Positions 8,006 to 16,681 of a DNA stretch of 64,000 nucleotides are shown here, piece after piece. Positions within the stretch are counted from its first letter, which is position 1. The number at the start of each line of letters is the position of its first letter. The notes beneath the pieces are model-generated. The model was given only the letters and a program-made list of their open reading frames with translations, ran no database searches and was not told where the DNA came from. The translations under genes and the position numbers were made by a program. The stretch spans positions 62,001-126,000 of the forward strand of contig CAIVDM010000026.1 in the NCBI GenBank assembly GCA_903904735.1, read 5' to 3'. This DNA is from an uncultured delta proteobacterium. GTDB taxonomy: Bacteria > Bdellovibrionota_C > UBA2361 > OMII01.

Positions 8006-10180
8006 ATGATACGAATATGTCCCTGGCGGCAGTCAACCGCGATAACGCCCACTCAGAGCACGCATACGAAAGCAACTAAGGTCGCGACAAGCGCGTTCGT
8101 GGGCTTTTTGTCTCTAGCGATCGCCGTGATACCCGCGAGCGGAGAGGAGCCGGGTCAGTCTCAACAGACTCCCCCAACAACAGACCTGTTTATCTACGGC
8201 GCGCCGTTTCAAGCGCCTCTTGTCGAAGTGCCACAGAGTACCACGGTAGTGACGGAGCAGCGCTTGTACGAGAAGGGAGAGAATAACTTTCAGTACGAGA
8301 TAGAGTCCCTTCCGAACGTGACCTGGTCCGCAGGCACATCTCGGCCACGCTTCTTTTTGATTCGTGGAGTTGGGGAACTTGAGCAGTACTCAGGAGCCCC
8401 GAATCCATCGGTCGCGACCATCATCGATGATATCGACTTTAGCGGCCTCGGGCTTGTTACACCGATGTTCGATGTGGAGCAGGTTGAGGTGTTGCGGGGA
8501 CCCCAGGGAATCCGCTTCGGCTCCAGCGCTCTCGCGGGAGCGATTAACGTTAGATCTCACGACCCTACGGAGTTCACTACGGGGCACCTTCAGCTCATGG
8601 CGGGCAACGATGACCTTGGTGCTGGTGGTCTTGCCGTCGGGGGAGCGGTTCCCGGTAGCGATGGCAAGCTGCAGCTCCGGTTCTCAGCTTACAAGACTCG
8701 GAGCGATGGCTTCCGTAATAACGTCTATCTCAATCAGGATGACACAAACGAGCGAGATGAATCCGTGGTTCGCTTGAAGACCCGCTATAGACCCTCAGCC
8801 GCTCTCACCTTTGATTGGTCTGTATGGCAGGTCGATAATAACAACGGATACGACGCGTTCGCGATAGACAACTCCTTTACCACTCAATCTGATAGGCCAG
8901 GGCAGGACGCGACCAACTCGCGCGCCACGTCATTTAAGGTCACGGCTCGTGTATCAGATTCGATGCTTTTGGAGTCCGTTTCCACGTTAATGAGGACTAA
9001 AATCGACTACAGTTACGATGGTGACTGGGGGAATAATCCGTTCTGGCATCCCTATGATCCCTATGATTACTTCTCTGACTCGGATCGAACGCGTCGGGTC
9101 TTAGGCCAGGAGTTGCGCCTGCGTAGTGATGACATCGCGTATAAACACGGTGACTCTTGGCGTTGGCTCGGAGGAGTATTCGGTCAGCGTCTGAGTGAGG
9201 GATCAACAATCACCCAGTATGCCAACAATGAGGCGTACGACTTCGTCGATAGTGACTATCTAGCCCGAACTGGGGCTGTGTTCGGACAGGTGGAGGCTCC
9301 ATTGGGTGCCGATACCTCTTTAGTTCATGGACTCCGATTCGAGCAACGCAACGCGCGTTATGATGACACCAAGCAAGGAGAGTTTTCGCCAACGTACTCA
9401 ATGCTTGGTGGTGATGTCACCCTGCAGCACGATCTTACCGACGCCGCGAGAGGATACGTTTCCGTTTCCCGCGGTTATAAGGGAGGAGGGTTTAACACGG
9501 GAACGTCAGTGCCTACTGATCGGCGACAGTACGATCCGGAGTATCTGTGGAACTTTGAGGTGGGAACCAAGGGAAACTTCATAGAGAGACGACTTCAGTC
9601 AAACATCGCGATGTTTTACAATTTACGCCGCGATCAGCAGTTGAAATTCGCGATTCAGGACAATCCCTCTGATCCACTATCGTATACCTATATTACGGAG
9701 AGTAGCGCGGAGGGACAGAGCGTTGGCGTCGAGCTTGAGAATGCCTACCAGGCGCTTCCATGGTGGCAGCTCTTCGCTTCTGGCTCACTGATGCATTCAG
9801 ACTTCACCGCCGTGCCACCAGAGAGCTCGACGCTCGATGGGCGCGCCTTCTCGGTTGCTCCGGCGTGGCAGTACTCAGTAGGAACTCGGACGGAGCTTGG
9901 AGGTGGCGTGTACGCTCGCCTTGAGGTTACTGGAAAGGACGCGTTCTATTTCGACGACAGTAATGATCAGCGTAGCGCTCCATATAGTTTGTTTAACGCG
10001 TCGCTTGGGTGGCGCCGTGGAGGATGGCAGGTTCTGGCGTGGAGTCGCAATCTTTTTAACGAGCGCTACGATATTCGAGGTTTTTACTTTGGTAATGAGC
10101 CCCCAGACTATCCAAATAAGCGTTACGTTCAGCGGGGTGATCCAAGAGCTTTCGGTGTCACTGTCTCGTATGAATTTTGA
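8006..10180 (+). CDS. TonB-dependent outer-membrane receptor, probable thiamine uptake
   Basis: A 724-residue outer-membrane receptor. A long N-terminal export signal (hydrophobic core at about 28-47, ending near ASGEE) is followed by a plug domain. The plug contains SRPRFFLIRGVGE and the conserved VEVLRGPQGIRFGSSALAGAINV. A 22-strand barrel follows, with features such as GYVSVSRGYKGGGFN, and the chain ends in an aromatic terminal Phe (VSYEF) recognized by the BAM machinery. Transport would be powered by TonB-ExbB-ExbD from the inner membrane. The TPP riboswitch directly upstream assigns thiamine or a precursor as the likely ligand; that substrate is an inference from regulation. The PnuC-type transporter at 14232 could be the inner-membrane partner. 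Confidence 0.92.
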   Translation: MIRICPWRQSTAITPTQSTHTKATKVATSAFVGFLSLAIAVIPASGEEPGQSQQTPPTTDLFIYGAPFQAPLVEVPQSTTVVTEQRLYEKGENNFQYEIESLPNVTWSAGTSRPRFFLIRGVGELEQYSGAPNPSVATIIDDIDFSGLGLVTPMFDVEQVEVLRGPQGIRFGSSALAGAINVRSHDPTEFTTGHLQLMAGNDDLGAGGLAVGGAVPGSDGKLQLRFSAYKTRSDGFRNNVYLNQDDTNERDESVVRLKTRYRPSAALTFDWSVWQVDNNNGYDAFAIDNSFTTQSDRPGQDATNSRATSFKVTARVSDSMLLESVSTLMRTKIDYSYDGDWGNNPFWHPYDPYDYFSDSDRTRRVLGQELRLRSDDIAYKHGDSWRWLGGVFGQRLSEGSTITQYANNEAYDFVDSDYLARTGAVFGQVEAPLGADTSLVHGLRFEQRNARYDDTKQGEFSPTYSMLGGDVTLQHDLTDAARGYVSVSRGYKGGGFNTGTSVPTDRRQYDPEYLWNFEVGTKGNFIERRLQSNIAMFYNLRRDQQLKFAIQDNPSDPLSYTYITESSAEGQSVGVELENAYQALPWWQLFASGSLMHSDFTAVPPESSTLDGRAFSVAPAWQYSVGTRTELGGGVYARLEVTGKDAFYFDDSNDQRSAPYSLFNASLGWRRGGWQVLAWSRNLFNERYDIRGFYFGNEPPDYPNKRYVQRGDPRAFGVTVSYEF

Positions 10181-10260
10181 GCTCGGTTTTAGCTTGATTG
10201 ATCTCATGGCGTGTTCTCCGCGTTTCTCCTAGGCTTTCCATTCGTTAGAGAGGGGATGAT

Positions 10261-10665
10261 ATGAATCAGGCGGATGTGGTCGATAAATTTACGGTAGTGT
10301 TTCACAACGCTGAGCCGTCTGACGCGGTGTGGACGAGAGCGACCTATCTTTTAGGGAAGTTGGCGCGCGCCCATCCGAGTATTATGCGCGGAACGATGGT
10401 CATCGAGGGCCGGCACCGACATCATCATCAAGGGAATCTCTATCATGTCTCTTTGCGGCTTCATCTACCAAAAGGAGATGTCATGGTCAGTCATGATCCG
10501 GAGAGGAATCACGCCCATGAGGATGTGTATGTCTCAATGAGAGATACGTGTGACGCCGCGCATCGACAACTTGACGCCCTGAGTGAGCGGCGGAGTGGGA
10601 AGGCAGCTCGGCATGAGCACAAACGCCTCAATAATAGGCCTGAGGCGGAAGAAGGGCTCTCGTAA
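10261..10665 (+). CDS. HPF/RaiA-family ribosome-associated protein
   Basis: A 134-residue protein resembling hibernation promoting factor / sigma-54 modulation domains. After KFTVVFHNAEPS it has a basic helix (TRATYLLGKLARAHP), a strand-rich core with a His cluster (GRHRHHHQGNLYHVSLRLHLP) and the typical HEDVYVSMRDTCDAAHRQLD helix. Members bind the 30S decoding region when growth stops. The C-terminal tail is charged and short, so this is the short form without a dimerization domain. The gene sits between the TPP-controlled receptor and the hexuronate transporter. The gap of 80 nt after the receptor leaves open whether it is under riboswitch control. Confidence 0.82.
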   Translation: MNQADVVDKFTVVFHNAEPSDAVWTRATYLLGKLARAHPSIMRGTMVIEGRHRHHHQGNLYHVSLRLHLPKGDVMVSHDPERNHAHEDVYVSMRDTCDAAHRQLDALSERRSGKAARHEHKRLNNRPEAEEGLS

Positions 10666-10770
10666 GTCGCCTTTCAGCGGACGCCGACGCGTGTCCAACC
10701 TGACTTGAGTGATCCACCCGAATAATGCTGACTTATCAGGAACGGGCTCTTCGGATACGATTCCTCTCGT

Positions 10771-12021
10771 ATGGAGTCGACGGGGATCACACCAAAGCAA
10801 GGGACAAGGCACCGATGGGTGCTGTGCGCGCTACTTTTTTTCGCCACGACTATTAACTACATCGATCGGCAACTGCTTGGGATCCTAGCCCCGAGCTTAC
10901 AGCGCGAACTAGGGTGGAGTGAGGCGCACTACGGACTCATCGTTACCTCATTTCAGGCCGCGTACGCGATCGGACTGCTTCTCTTTGGGAGAATTATCGA
11001 TCGTGTCGGGTCTCGGGTAGGATTGCTGGTGGCGGTAAGTTTATGGAGCGCGGCTTCCATGGCGCACGGTATGGCATCGAACGCCGCGCAGTTCGCCGCC
11101 GCCCGCTTCGGGCTAGGGCTTGCCGAGGCTGGCAACTTTCCAGCTTCAGTAAAGATGGTCTCAGAAGCGTTTCCAGCTCGCGAGCGCGCTTTCGCGATCG
11201 GAATATTTAACTCAGGCTCAAACATTGGAGCTATCCTGACTCCGCTTGCCGTGCCGGTTTTGGTGGGGCTCGTAGGATGGCGTATGACATTTTACGTGTC
11301 AGGCCTGTTGGGGATTCTGTGGGTACTCTGCGCGCTGCCGCTGATGAGACACCCTCGTAAAGTAGCGGAAGCCGCGCCTAGCGAGGATTCTCGGTGGTTC
11401 GCTCTTCTGAGAGACCGCAGAGCGTGGGCTTTTGGTATCGCCAAGTTAATGACTGATCCTATCTGGTGGTTTTATCTATACTGGGCGCCGAAGTACTTCG
11501 GAAGTCGCTTTGGAGTTGAGCTCTCGGGTCTTGCCATGCCCCTTGTGTGTATTTATCTGATGGCTGACCTTGGGAGTATAGTTGGGGGGTGGGGATCTGG
11601 GCGCTTGGTCGCTATGGGCTGGTCGCCGCTTGGGGCCCGTCGATGTATGATGGCGGTGTGCGCCACTCTGGTTCTCGTCGTGGGATGGGCTCCCTACGCT
11701 CCGAACGTATGGGTCGCCGCCGGGCTATTGGCTATCGCCGCGGGGGCGCATCAGGGATGGTCGGCCAACCTATTCGCGTTGTCCGCTGACCTCTTTCCAC
11801 GGCAGACTGTTGGCTCAGTGGTAGGCTTCGGGGGAATGTTGGGCGCGCTCGGTGGAATGGTAATGGCGACCGCGACAGGACTTATCCTTGAGTACACTGG
11901 GTCATATACGGTGCCATTTGTTGTGTGCGCGGGTTCCTACCTCGTCGCATGGTGGTTAACGTGGGAGTTGATCGGCTCATCGAAAGCTATGAACGTTGTA
12001 GAGGGAGCGCGGGAAGGATGA
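10771..12021 (+). CDS. MFS transporter, hexuronate (ExuT-like, ACS family)
   Basis: A 416-residue, 12-TM major facilitator of the anion:cation symporter family. The N-terminal half closely follows the hexuronate transporter pattern: RWVLCALLFFATTINYIDRQ, then GWSEAHYGLIVTSFQAAYAI, the FGRIIDRVGSR loop-2/3 motif and the FGLGLAEAGNFPASVKMVSE segment. Family members import galacturonate or glucuronate with protons. It is the first gene of a tightly packed set: its stop overlaps the next ATG as ATGA, and the next product is a galacturonokinase-like enzyme. That agreement between transporter class and enzyme makes a uronate substrate likely. Confidence 0.88.
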   Translation: MESTGITPKQGTRHRWVLCALLFFATTINYIDRQLLGILAPSLQRELGWSEAHYGLIVTSFQAAYAIGLLLFGRIIDRVGSRVGLLVAVSLWSAASMAHGMASNAAQFAAARFGLGLAEAGNFPASVKMVSEAFPARERAFAIGIFNSGSNIGAILTPLAVPVLVGLVGWRMTFYVSGLLGILWVLCALPLMRHPRKVAEAAPSEDSRWFALLRDRRAWAFGIAKLMTDPIWWFYLYWAPKYFGSRFGVELSGLAMPLVCIYLMADLGSIVGGWGSGRLVAMGWSPLGARRCMMAVCATLVLVVGWAPYAPNVWVAAGLLAIAAGAHQGWSANLFALSADLFPRQTVGSVVGFGGMLGALGGMVMATATGLILEYTGSYTVPFVVCAGSYLVAWWLTWELIGSSKAMNVVEGAREG

Positions 12022-13253
12022 GGATACCACTAGATTCACCAGAGAATTCCCGTGAACGAGTCGCTCGATTGGAGCGACGACTTAATACAGTCTTTGGATC
12101 GCGCGCCGAACGTGGGTATTTCGCCGTGACCGTGCCGCTTCGAATATGTCCCCTTGGCGCGCACAGTGATCATCAAGGCGGCACCGTCACGGGGATGACT
12201 ATCGATCGTTGCATAATGCTTCTCGGAAGAGTTCGTGACGATGCGTCTGTGCGGGTCCACAGCGAGAATTTCGATGAGGAGCGCCACTTCGATCTTACCG
12301 ACATTCCCCCTAAGGTAAGTGGCGACTGGGCGAACTACGCTCGAGGAGTGGCACGCGCTATCCGAGAGGCTCATCCATTCGCGCGGCGGGGATTCGACGC
12401 GGTGATTCATGGGGCGATGCCAGTGGGAGGCTTGAGTTCCTCCGCGGCGGTGACGATCGCCTACGCGCGGGCTCTAGCGCACGCGAACTCCATATCCCAA
12501 TCACCCCTGGAGACGATTCTCTTGGTTGGCGCCACGGAAAACGGCTATCTCGGTCTTCACAATGGGATACTCGATCAATCGGTGATTGTGTCGAGCAGGA
12601 AGAATCACCTTGCCACTATTCAGTGCCGTTCTCACTCGATAGAAACCATCGCGCAGGCTGAGGCTCATCAGCCTTATGAGATACTGATTGTGTATTCAGG
12701 TCTTAGTAGACAATTAACCGCCACACCTTTCAATCAGCGTGTCGCGGAGTGTAAAGAGGCGGCGAAGCTCCTGCTTGAGTTATCGGGGCGTTCGGTAGGT
12801 GAGAGTCCGATTCTTGTCGAGGCGGCTGAGGATGCTTTCAAAGAGCACGGCGATGCATTGCCAGAGGCGCTTCGCCGTAGAGCGAGACACTTCTTTACGG
12901 AAGCGGATCGGGTTAAGCGTGGAATCGACGCCTGGAAGCGTGGACGCATGGATGAGTTCGGGGCGCTTGTAACCGCGTCGGGCGAGAGTTCGATTGTGAA
13001 TTATGAGAGTGGTAGTCCCGCTTTGATCTCCTTGTATGAGATCTTAGCTGGGATTCCCGGCGTCTATGGCACGAGATTCTGCGGCGGGGGATTTCAAGGC
13101 TGCTGCTTGGCCTTGATAGATCCGGGTAAACGAGAGGCAATCACCGAGGCGCTTCACGAGGGCTATACGAAGAAGCATCCTGAGCTAGCGGATCACTATT
13201 CCCTTCATATCTGCCACTCGAGTGACTCGGTGTCATTAGAGGTGTTCCCATGA
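12018..13253 (+). CDS. GHMP-family sugar kinase, galacturonokinase-like
   Basis: A 411-residue GHMP kinase. Motif 1 at residues 42-55 reads RICPLGAHSDHQGG. This is close to the plant galacturonokinase form (RICPLGAHxDHQGG as I recall it) and differs from the GRVNLIGEHTDY form of galactokinases. Motif 2 is PVGGLSSSAA (135-144), the ATP phosphate loop. Motif 3 is CGGGFQGCC near residue 370. The predicted reaction is ATP-dependent anomeric phosphorylation of a hexuronate to the 1-phosphate. The ATG at 12018 overlaps the MFS stop; an in-frame extension to 11925 would lie inside the MFS gene. The 3' end overlaps the nucleotidyltransferase start by 4 nt. The GHMP family is certain; uronate specificity is an inference from motif 1 and context. 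Confidence 0.85.
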   Translation: MRIPLDSPENSRERVARLERRLNTVFGSRAERGYFAVTVPLRICPLGAHSDHQGGTVTGMTIDRCIMLLGRVRDDASVRVHSENFDEERHFDLTDIPPKVSGDWANYARGVARAIREAHPFARRGFDAVIHGAMPVGGLSSSAAVTIAYARALAHANSISQSPLETILLVGATENGYLGLHNGILDQSVIVSSRKNHLATIQCRSHSIETIAQAEAHQPYEILIVYSGLSRQLTATPFNQRVAECKEAAKLLLELSGRSVGESPILVEAAEDAFKEHGDALPEALRRRARHFFTEADRVKRGIDAWKRGRMDEFGALVTASGESSIVNYESGSPALISLYEILAGIPGVYGTRFCGGGFQGCCLALIDPGKREAITEALHEGYTKKHPELADHYSLHICHSSDSVSLEVFP

Positions 13254-14200
13254 TTACGACCGCAGTCATACTCGCGGCGGGGCGGGGAAGCCGATTGCAA
13301 GCCATCACTCGCGCGCGCTCAAAGGCGCTCGCGCCCGTTGTCGGGATGCCACTGATAGCGCGAATTATGATTGAGCTGCGCGATGCCGGCATCACGAGCT
13401 TTCATATCGTTACCGCTCCGTATGACGCGGAGCTACGACAGTATTTCGCCGCCGACCCAACGGTCGTTACTCACATACAGGAGCAGCCATTGGGAAGCGG
13501 GGACGCGTTGCGTAGCTGCGAAGGACACATGAGTGGGGCATTTCTGGTATGCGCCTGCGACAGTGTAGTAGAATCGTCCGAGATTCGATCCTTAATCGAG
13601 ACAGCCCATGACGAAGGTGGAGCGATGGTGTTGGGAGTCATGGAAGTGCCGCCAGAGGTATCGCTGGAGTCTCGGTCTGTTGTTGTGCTCGAAGGCAAGA
13701 GAGTACTTGATATCATCGAGAAGCCCGGACCTAACGAGCGAAAAACTAATATCACTAGCTTGCCGCTCTATGTGCTTACTGAGGATATTTTCCCCGAATT
13801 GCAGAAATTACCATGTTCAAAGCGAGGGGAGTACGAGTTGCCTGAGGCGATTCGAAACGTGATCGGACAAGGGCGTATGGTCGTTTCATCGCGAGTCACC
13901 GCGCGCGATGATGTTACGGCGCTTCCCGACCTCTTTACGCTTAATATGAAGGTGCTCGAAAGGCTCATGCCACGTGTTCAGATCGCTGACGGTGTTCTGA
14001 TACCCTCTACAGTATCCCTCGTGAGCCCTGTTCGAATTGATTCTGGGGTGTCCATCGGGGAAGGGGTGATCCTCGGGCCTTCGGTGTACCTGGAGAGTGG
14101 TAGCGTCATCGAGGCGGGAGCGCGTCTTGAGCGAGTGGTAGTTACGAGAGGAAGTCGTGTGACTCGTGACACGCGGGACGAGATTGTCGTTCCGTCATGA
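13250..14200 (+). CDS. Sugar-1-phosphate nucleotidyltransferase
   Basis: A 316-residue NTP-transferase that would join a sugar 1-phosphate to a nucleotide. The N-terminal Rossmann-like domain opens with ILAAGRGSRL and has the RSKALAPVVGMPLIARI lysine region, an EQPLGSGDAL substrate loop, and ACDSVV carrying the metal-binding Asp. The C-terminal 80 residues show hexapeptide-like strand repeats (GVSIGEGVILGPSVYL, then GSVIEAGARLERVVV). Family members make UDP-, dTDP-, GDP- or ADP-sugars; the nucleotide cannot be read from sequence alone. It overlaps the GHMP kinase by ATGA. The simplest model is conversion of uronate 1-phosphate to a UDP-uronate. Confidence 0.88.
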   Translation: MITTAVILAAGRGSRLQAITRARSKALAPVVGMPLIARIMIELRDAGITSFHIVTAPYDAELRQYFAADPTVVTHIQEQPLGSGDALRSCEGHMSGAFLVCACDSVVESSEIRSLIETAHDEGGAMVLGVMEVPPEVSLESRSVVVLEGKRVLDIIEKPGPNERKTNITSLPLYVLTEDIFPELQKLPCSKRGEYELPEAIRNVIGQGRMVVSSRVTARDDVTALPDLFTLNMKVLERLMPRVQIADGVLIPSTVSLVSPVRIDSGVSIGEGVILGPSVYLESGSVIEAGARLERVVVTRGSRVTRDTRDEIVVPS

Positions 14201-14231
14201 TAGTGAAACGGATGAGGATGGGGGCATTAGT

Positions 14232-14810
14232 ATGGAACTGATATTGCTTGAGATAGCTGGGATAACGGCGGCGATGCTATATCTGTTTCTTGTCTCTCAG
14301 AGAACCTGGATGGCGTGGCCCGCCTATATTCTTAGCTCATGTCTATACGCACCCATATTTTGGCGCGCACAGCTTTATGCTGACGCGGCGCTCCAGCTCT
14401 TTTTCGTGGGGATAGGCGTCGTCGGGTGGAGGGCTTGGAGTAAATTTCAGGGGCCGGTTAGTATCGTGTCATTACCACGCCAGAAGCACCTGTACACCAT
14501 AGTCGGTATTCTTTGCGCGACCGTGATACTAGGGACAGCGTTGTGCATATGGACTCCCGCTGGATACTACGCCTTTCCTGACGCTTTTCTGCTGATAGGT
14601 AGCGTTGGGGCCACTATTCTCACTGTTCGCAGGGTTGCTGAGAATTGGCATTATTGGATCGTCATCAACGCGGTATCGGTCTTTCTATACGCTTGGAAAG
14701 GAATTTGGCTAACCTGCTTGTTGGGATTAATGTATCTGTGTCTCTCGGTTCGGGGACTTCTGATGTGGAAGGAGGGAAGTCAAACGCCTAAGGCATCAAG
14801 CCTCTCATGA
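14232..14810 (+). CDS. PnuC-family vitamin transporter (NMN/nicotinamide riboside or thiamine type)
   Basis: A 192-residue integral membrane protein with about seven TM helices. It ends in the PnuC signature: DAFLLIGSVGATILTVRRVAE, then WHYWIVINAVSVFLYAWKG and a final helix before MWKEG. PnuC paralogs facilitate diffusion of nicotinamide riboside, riboflavin (PnuX) or thiamine (PnuT), trapped by phosphorylation inside. The start at 14232 has GAGGATGGGGG upstream; an extension to 14166 would overlap the previous gene with no membrane features. The TPP riboswitch and receptor 4 kb upstream on the same strand make thiamine (PnuT) a reasonable but unproven substrate. No thiamine kinase gene is adjacent. 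Confidence 0.85.
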   Translation: MELILLEIAGITAAMLYLFLVSQRTWMAWPAYILSSCLYAPIFWRAQLYADAALQLFFVGIGVVGWRAWSKFQGPVSIVSLPRQKHLYTIVGILCATVILGTALCIWTPAGYYAFPDAFLLIGSVGATILTVRRVAENWHYWIVINAVSVFLYAWKGIWLTCLLGLMYLCLSVRGLLMWKEGSQTPKASSLS

Positions 14811-14855
14811 TGAAATGGCGCTACAAAGGTAGCGCGCCAGGCGGTCAATCTCACG

Positions 14856-16352
14856 ATGGCAATAATTGTTATTCTCGGGCCATTACTTGTCAGTTTGAGC
14901 GCCGCCGCCGCGCGGAGCGCCACGAGCTTGCCGTTAGGCGTAGCCTTTGTTATCGCGATTGCGATGTACGCGGCGCTAGTCACGATTCGCCAGAAACGCC
15001 GTGACACACTCCCGCCCGTACCCTCAAAAGTAGTCTATCAAGCCCTTGCAATCAGTATAGTGTGCCTCGCGCCGTTCTTCGCGCCATCGTCAAACGGATT
15101 CGTGAACCTGGGGACGGCCGACGGGGGAAATCATGTGAGGTTCTATCAGAGTTTCGTCTCGACTACTCCGCAGGCTTACAATGGATTTGTTGGTTTTTAC
15201 GCGCTCATTTTTTTCTTTGAAAAGACGCTAGGCGTTGTGCCGGAGCTGGCGCTCCTTTGCGCTATCGGCTATTCGCTCATCGTTCTTATGTGGACGCTCT
15301 CGGTTTGGGCGATAACGCGAGGAGCATGGCTCATATCTGTCCTAGCGCTCAATATAGTGGTGGTAGTGCCGATCGCGCTCACGCTTCAGGCTAGCGGGTT
15401 CTATCCCCAGCTTTATGGACTCTCCCTTCTAATGTGCATTATGTTCGCGTGCGATCGAGTCATCGCTTCTCGCGGTGTCGTGCCTCTCTCTCTGGCGGGA
15501 GTAGGCTTGCTTCGATATGCCTATGGTCTGACGATCGCTGATGTGTTTCTTGGGGGTGGTATCTATCTGGTGGCGCGCCGGAAGTTTTGTTCAGGGGCGC
15601 TGCTCCTGGTCCTTTGCGTCTACGCGATAAGTCGACTTGTATCAATCATCACTTTGTCTGGCGTGTTTACGGCGATCTCCACTCCTAGTCTCATTATTTC
15701 CACCACACTTTTACTACTCGCGGTTCCCGAGCGTAATCGACTCTCTTTTTTGCTGGTGGTGAGCTCTTTTGTAGTTTGGCTGGCTTTGGGTGTCTCATTC
15801 GGCTTTGATCATTATTACATTCAGAAGTATCCGATAGGATTGTGTCTCATGGGGGGAGTTCTCGCGTTACCGTATGTCGCTTCTGAGCTGTTGGCGAGGA
15901 GGGTGGTCATCGTTACTTCGCTTCTTTTTCTCTGCGGCGCTGTGTATCCGTACACCAGAAACGCTTTAGATATCGCGCGACGTAGATTCGTGAATCCAGA
16001 GGTCGATCTCACGCTAGTCGCGACGATACGAGAGTCTCTTTCCGCGGGCGATAAATCCTTCCGTGTGTTTATCGGGAATAAATGGGCGCGAACCAACATG
16101 ATAAACGCGCTGTTTAATCGAGAGTATAGCTACCAGGAATTCGAATCGGGAGCGCTTCCAGCGCACTCGGGATGCGTGTTCTTTGACGCCACGGATGGAG
16201 TCGCGCAAAGGTTAAAGAGGGATAAGTTCCCAGAGGTTTCCCGAGTTGTCGAGTCGCTTCTCCAAGCTCCTCACACTCGAGTTGCTTACAATGCGCCGTG
16301 GACAGGTGGCGGAACTCTGGTCGTTGGGATCGCCTGCGGAAATGAGCAATGA
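14856..16352 (+). CDS. Polytopic membrane protein, GT-C-like
   Basis: A 498-residue protein with about eleven predicted TM helices and a soluble C-terminal part of about 110 residues. The first luminal loop carries an acidic motif in NLGTADGGNHVRFYQSF (near residues 89-105). It resembles the Asp-containing first loop of GT-C glycosyltransferases that use lipid-linked donors. I do not recognise a named family. It follows the PnuC gene by 45 nt with AGGCGG as ribosome-binding site, so it may belong to the same transcript. A lipid-linked sugar transferase is a guess from topology; a transporter is possible. Confidence 0.65.
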   Translation: MAIIVILGPLLVSLSAAAARSATSLPLGVAFVIAIAMYAALVTIRQKRRDTLPPVPSKVVYQALAISIVCLAPFFAPSSNGFVNLGTADGGNHVRFYQSFVSTTPQAYNGFVGFYALIFFFEKTLGVVPELALLCAIGYSLIVLMWTLSVWAITRGAWLISVLALNIVVVVPIALTLQASGFYPQLYGLSLLMCIMFACDRVIASRGVVPLSLAGVGLLRYAYGLTIADVFLGGGIYLVARRKFCSGALLLVLCVYAISRLVSIITLSGVFTAISTPSLIISTTLLLLAVPERNRLSFLLVVSSFVVWLALGVSFGFDHYYIQKYPIGLCLMGGVLALPYVASELLARRVVIVTSLLFLCGAVYPYTRNALDIARRRFVNPEVDLTLVATIRESLSAGDKSFRVFIGNKWARTNMINALFNREYSYQEFESGALPAHSGCVFFDATDGVAQRLKRDKFPEVSRVVESLLQAPHTRVAYNAPWTGGGTLVVGIACGNEQ

Positions 16353-16681
16353 GAGACTGTGGCTTGATCGTTGAGATCGCCCCCTCCTCGCTGAGGCAGC
16401 CTCGGCACGCTAGCCATGATGTGACCTGGCGCGGTGTCGCGGAGTATTGAGAGTGGTATCGTAGCTCCACGGGTTGGGCACTCAATACAAATGAGGACTT
16501 AGATGCGGCGTCGCGCCGGGAACGTAGGAGGATGGGCGGCCGATTGGCTTCAGGGGCTTACGTAAGGCGGTGCGTTATCCATCCCTAGACGCCTGAAAAG
16601 CTGATGAATAAACCGTCGTGACAGATGTCCAAACGGGTATAGTCTTGCGTTGAGACGTAACCGGTATTAAGAGAAGAAATC
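16353..16681. other. Intergenic region before the Gly/Tyr-rich lipoprotein gene
   Basis: About 330 bases with no gene I can support on either strand. A small inverted repeat (GAGGC at 16390-16394 with GCCTC at 16396-16400, overlapping) could fold but has no T-tract. Candidate -10 sequences for the downstream gene (for example TATAGT near 16637) lack a good -35 partner. I see nothing else. Confidence 0.35.

Noticed and set aside
12018-13253. Galactokinase (galK) assignment
   Set aside because: Motif 1 RICPLGAHSDHQGG differs from the galactokinase form and the operon lacks Leloir genes; galacturonokinase-like fits better.
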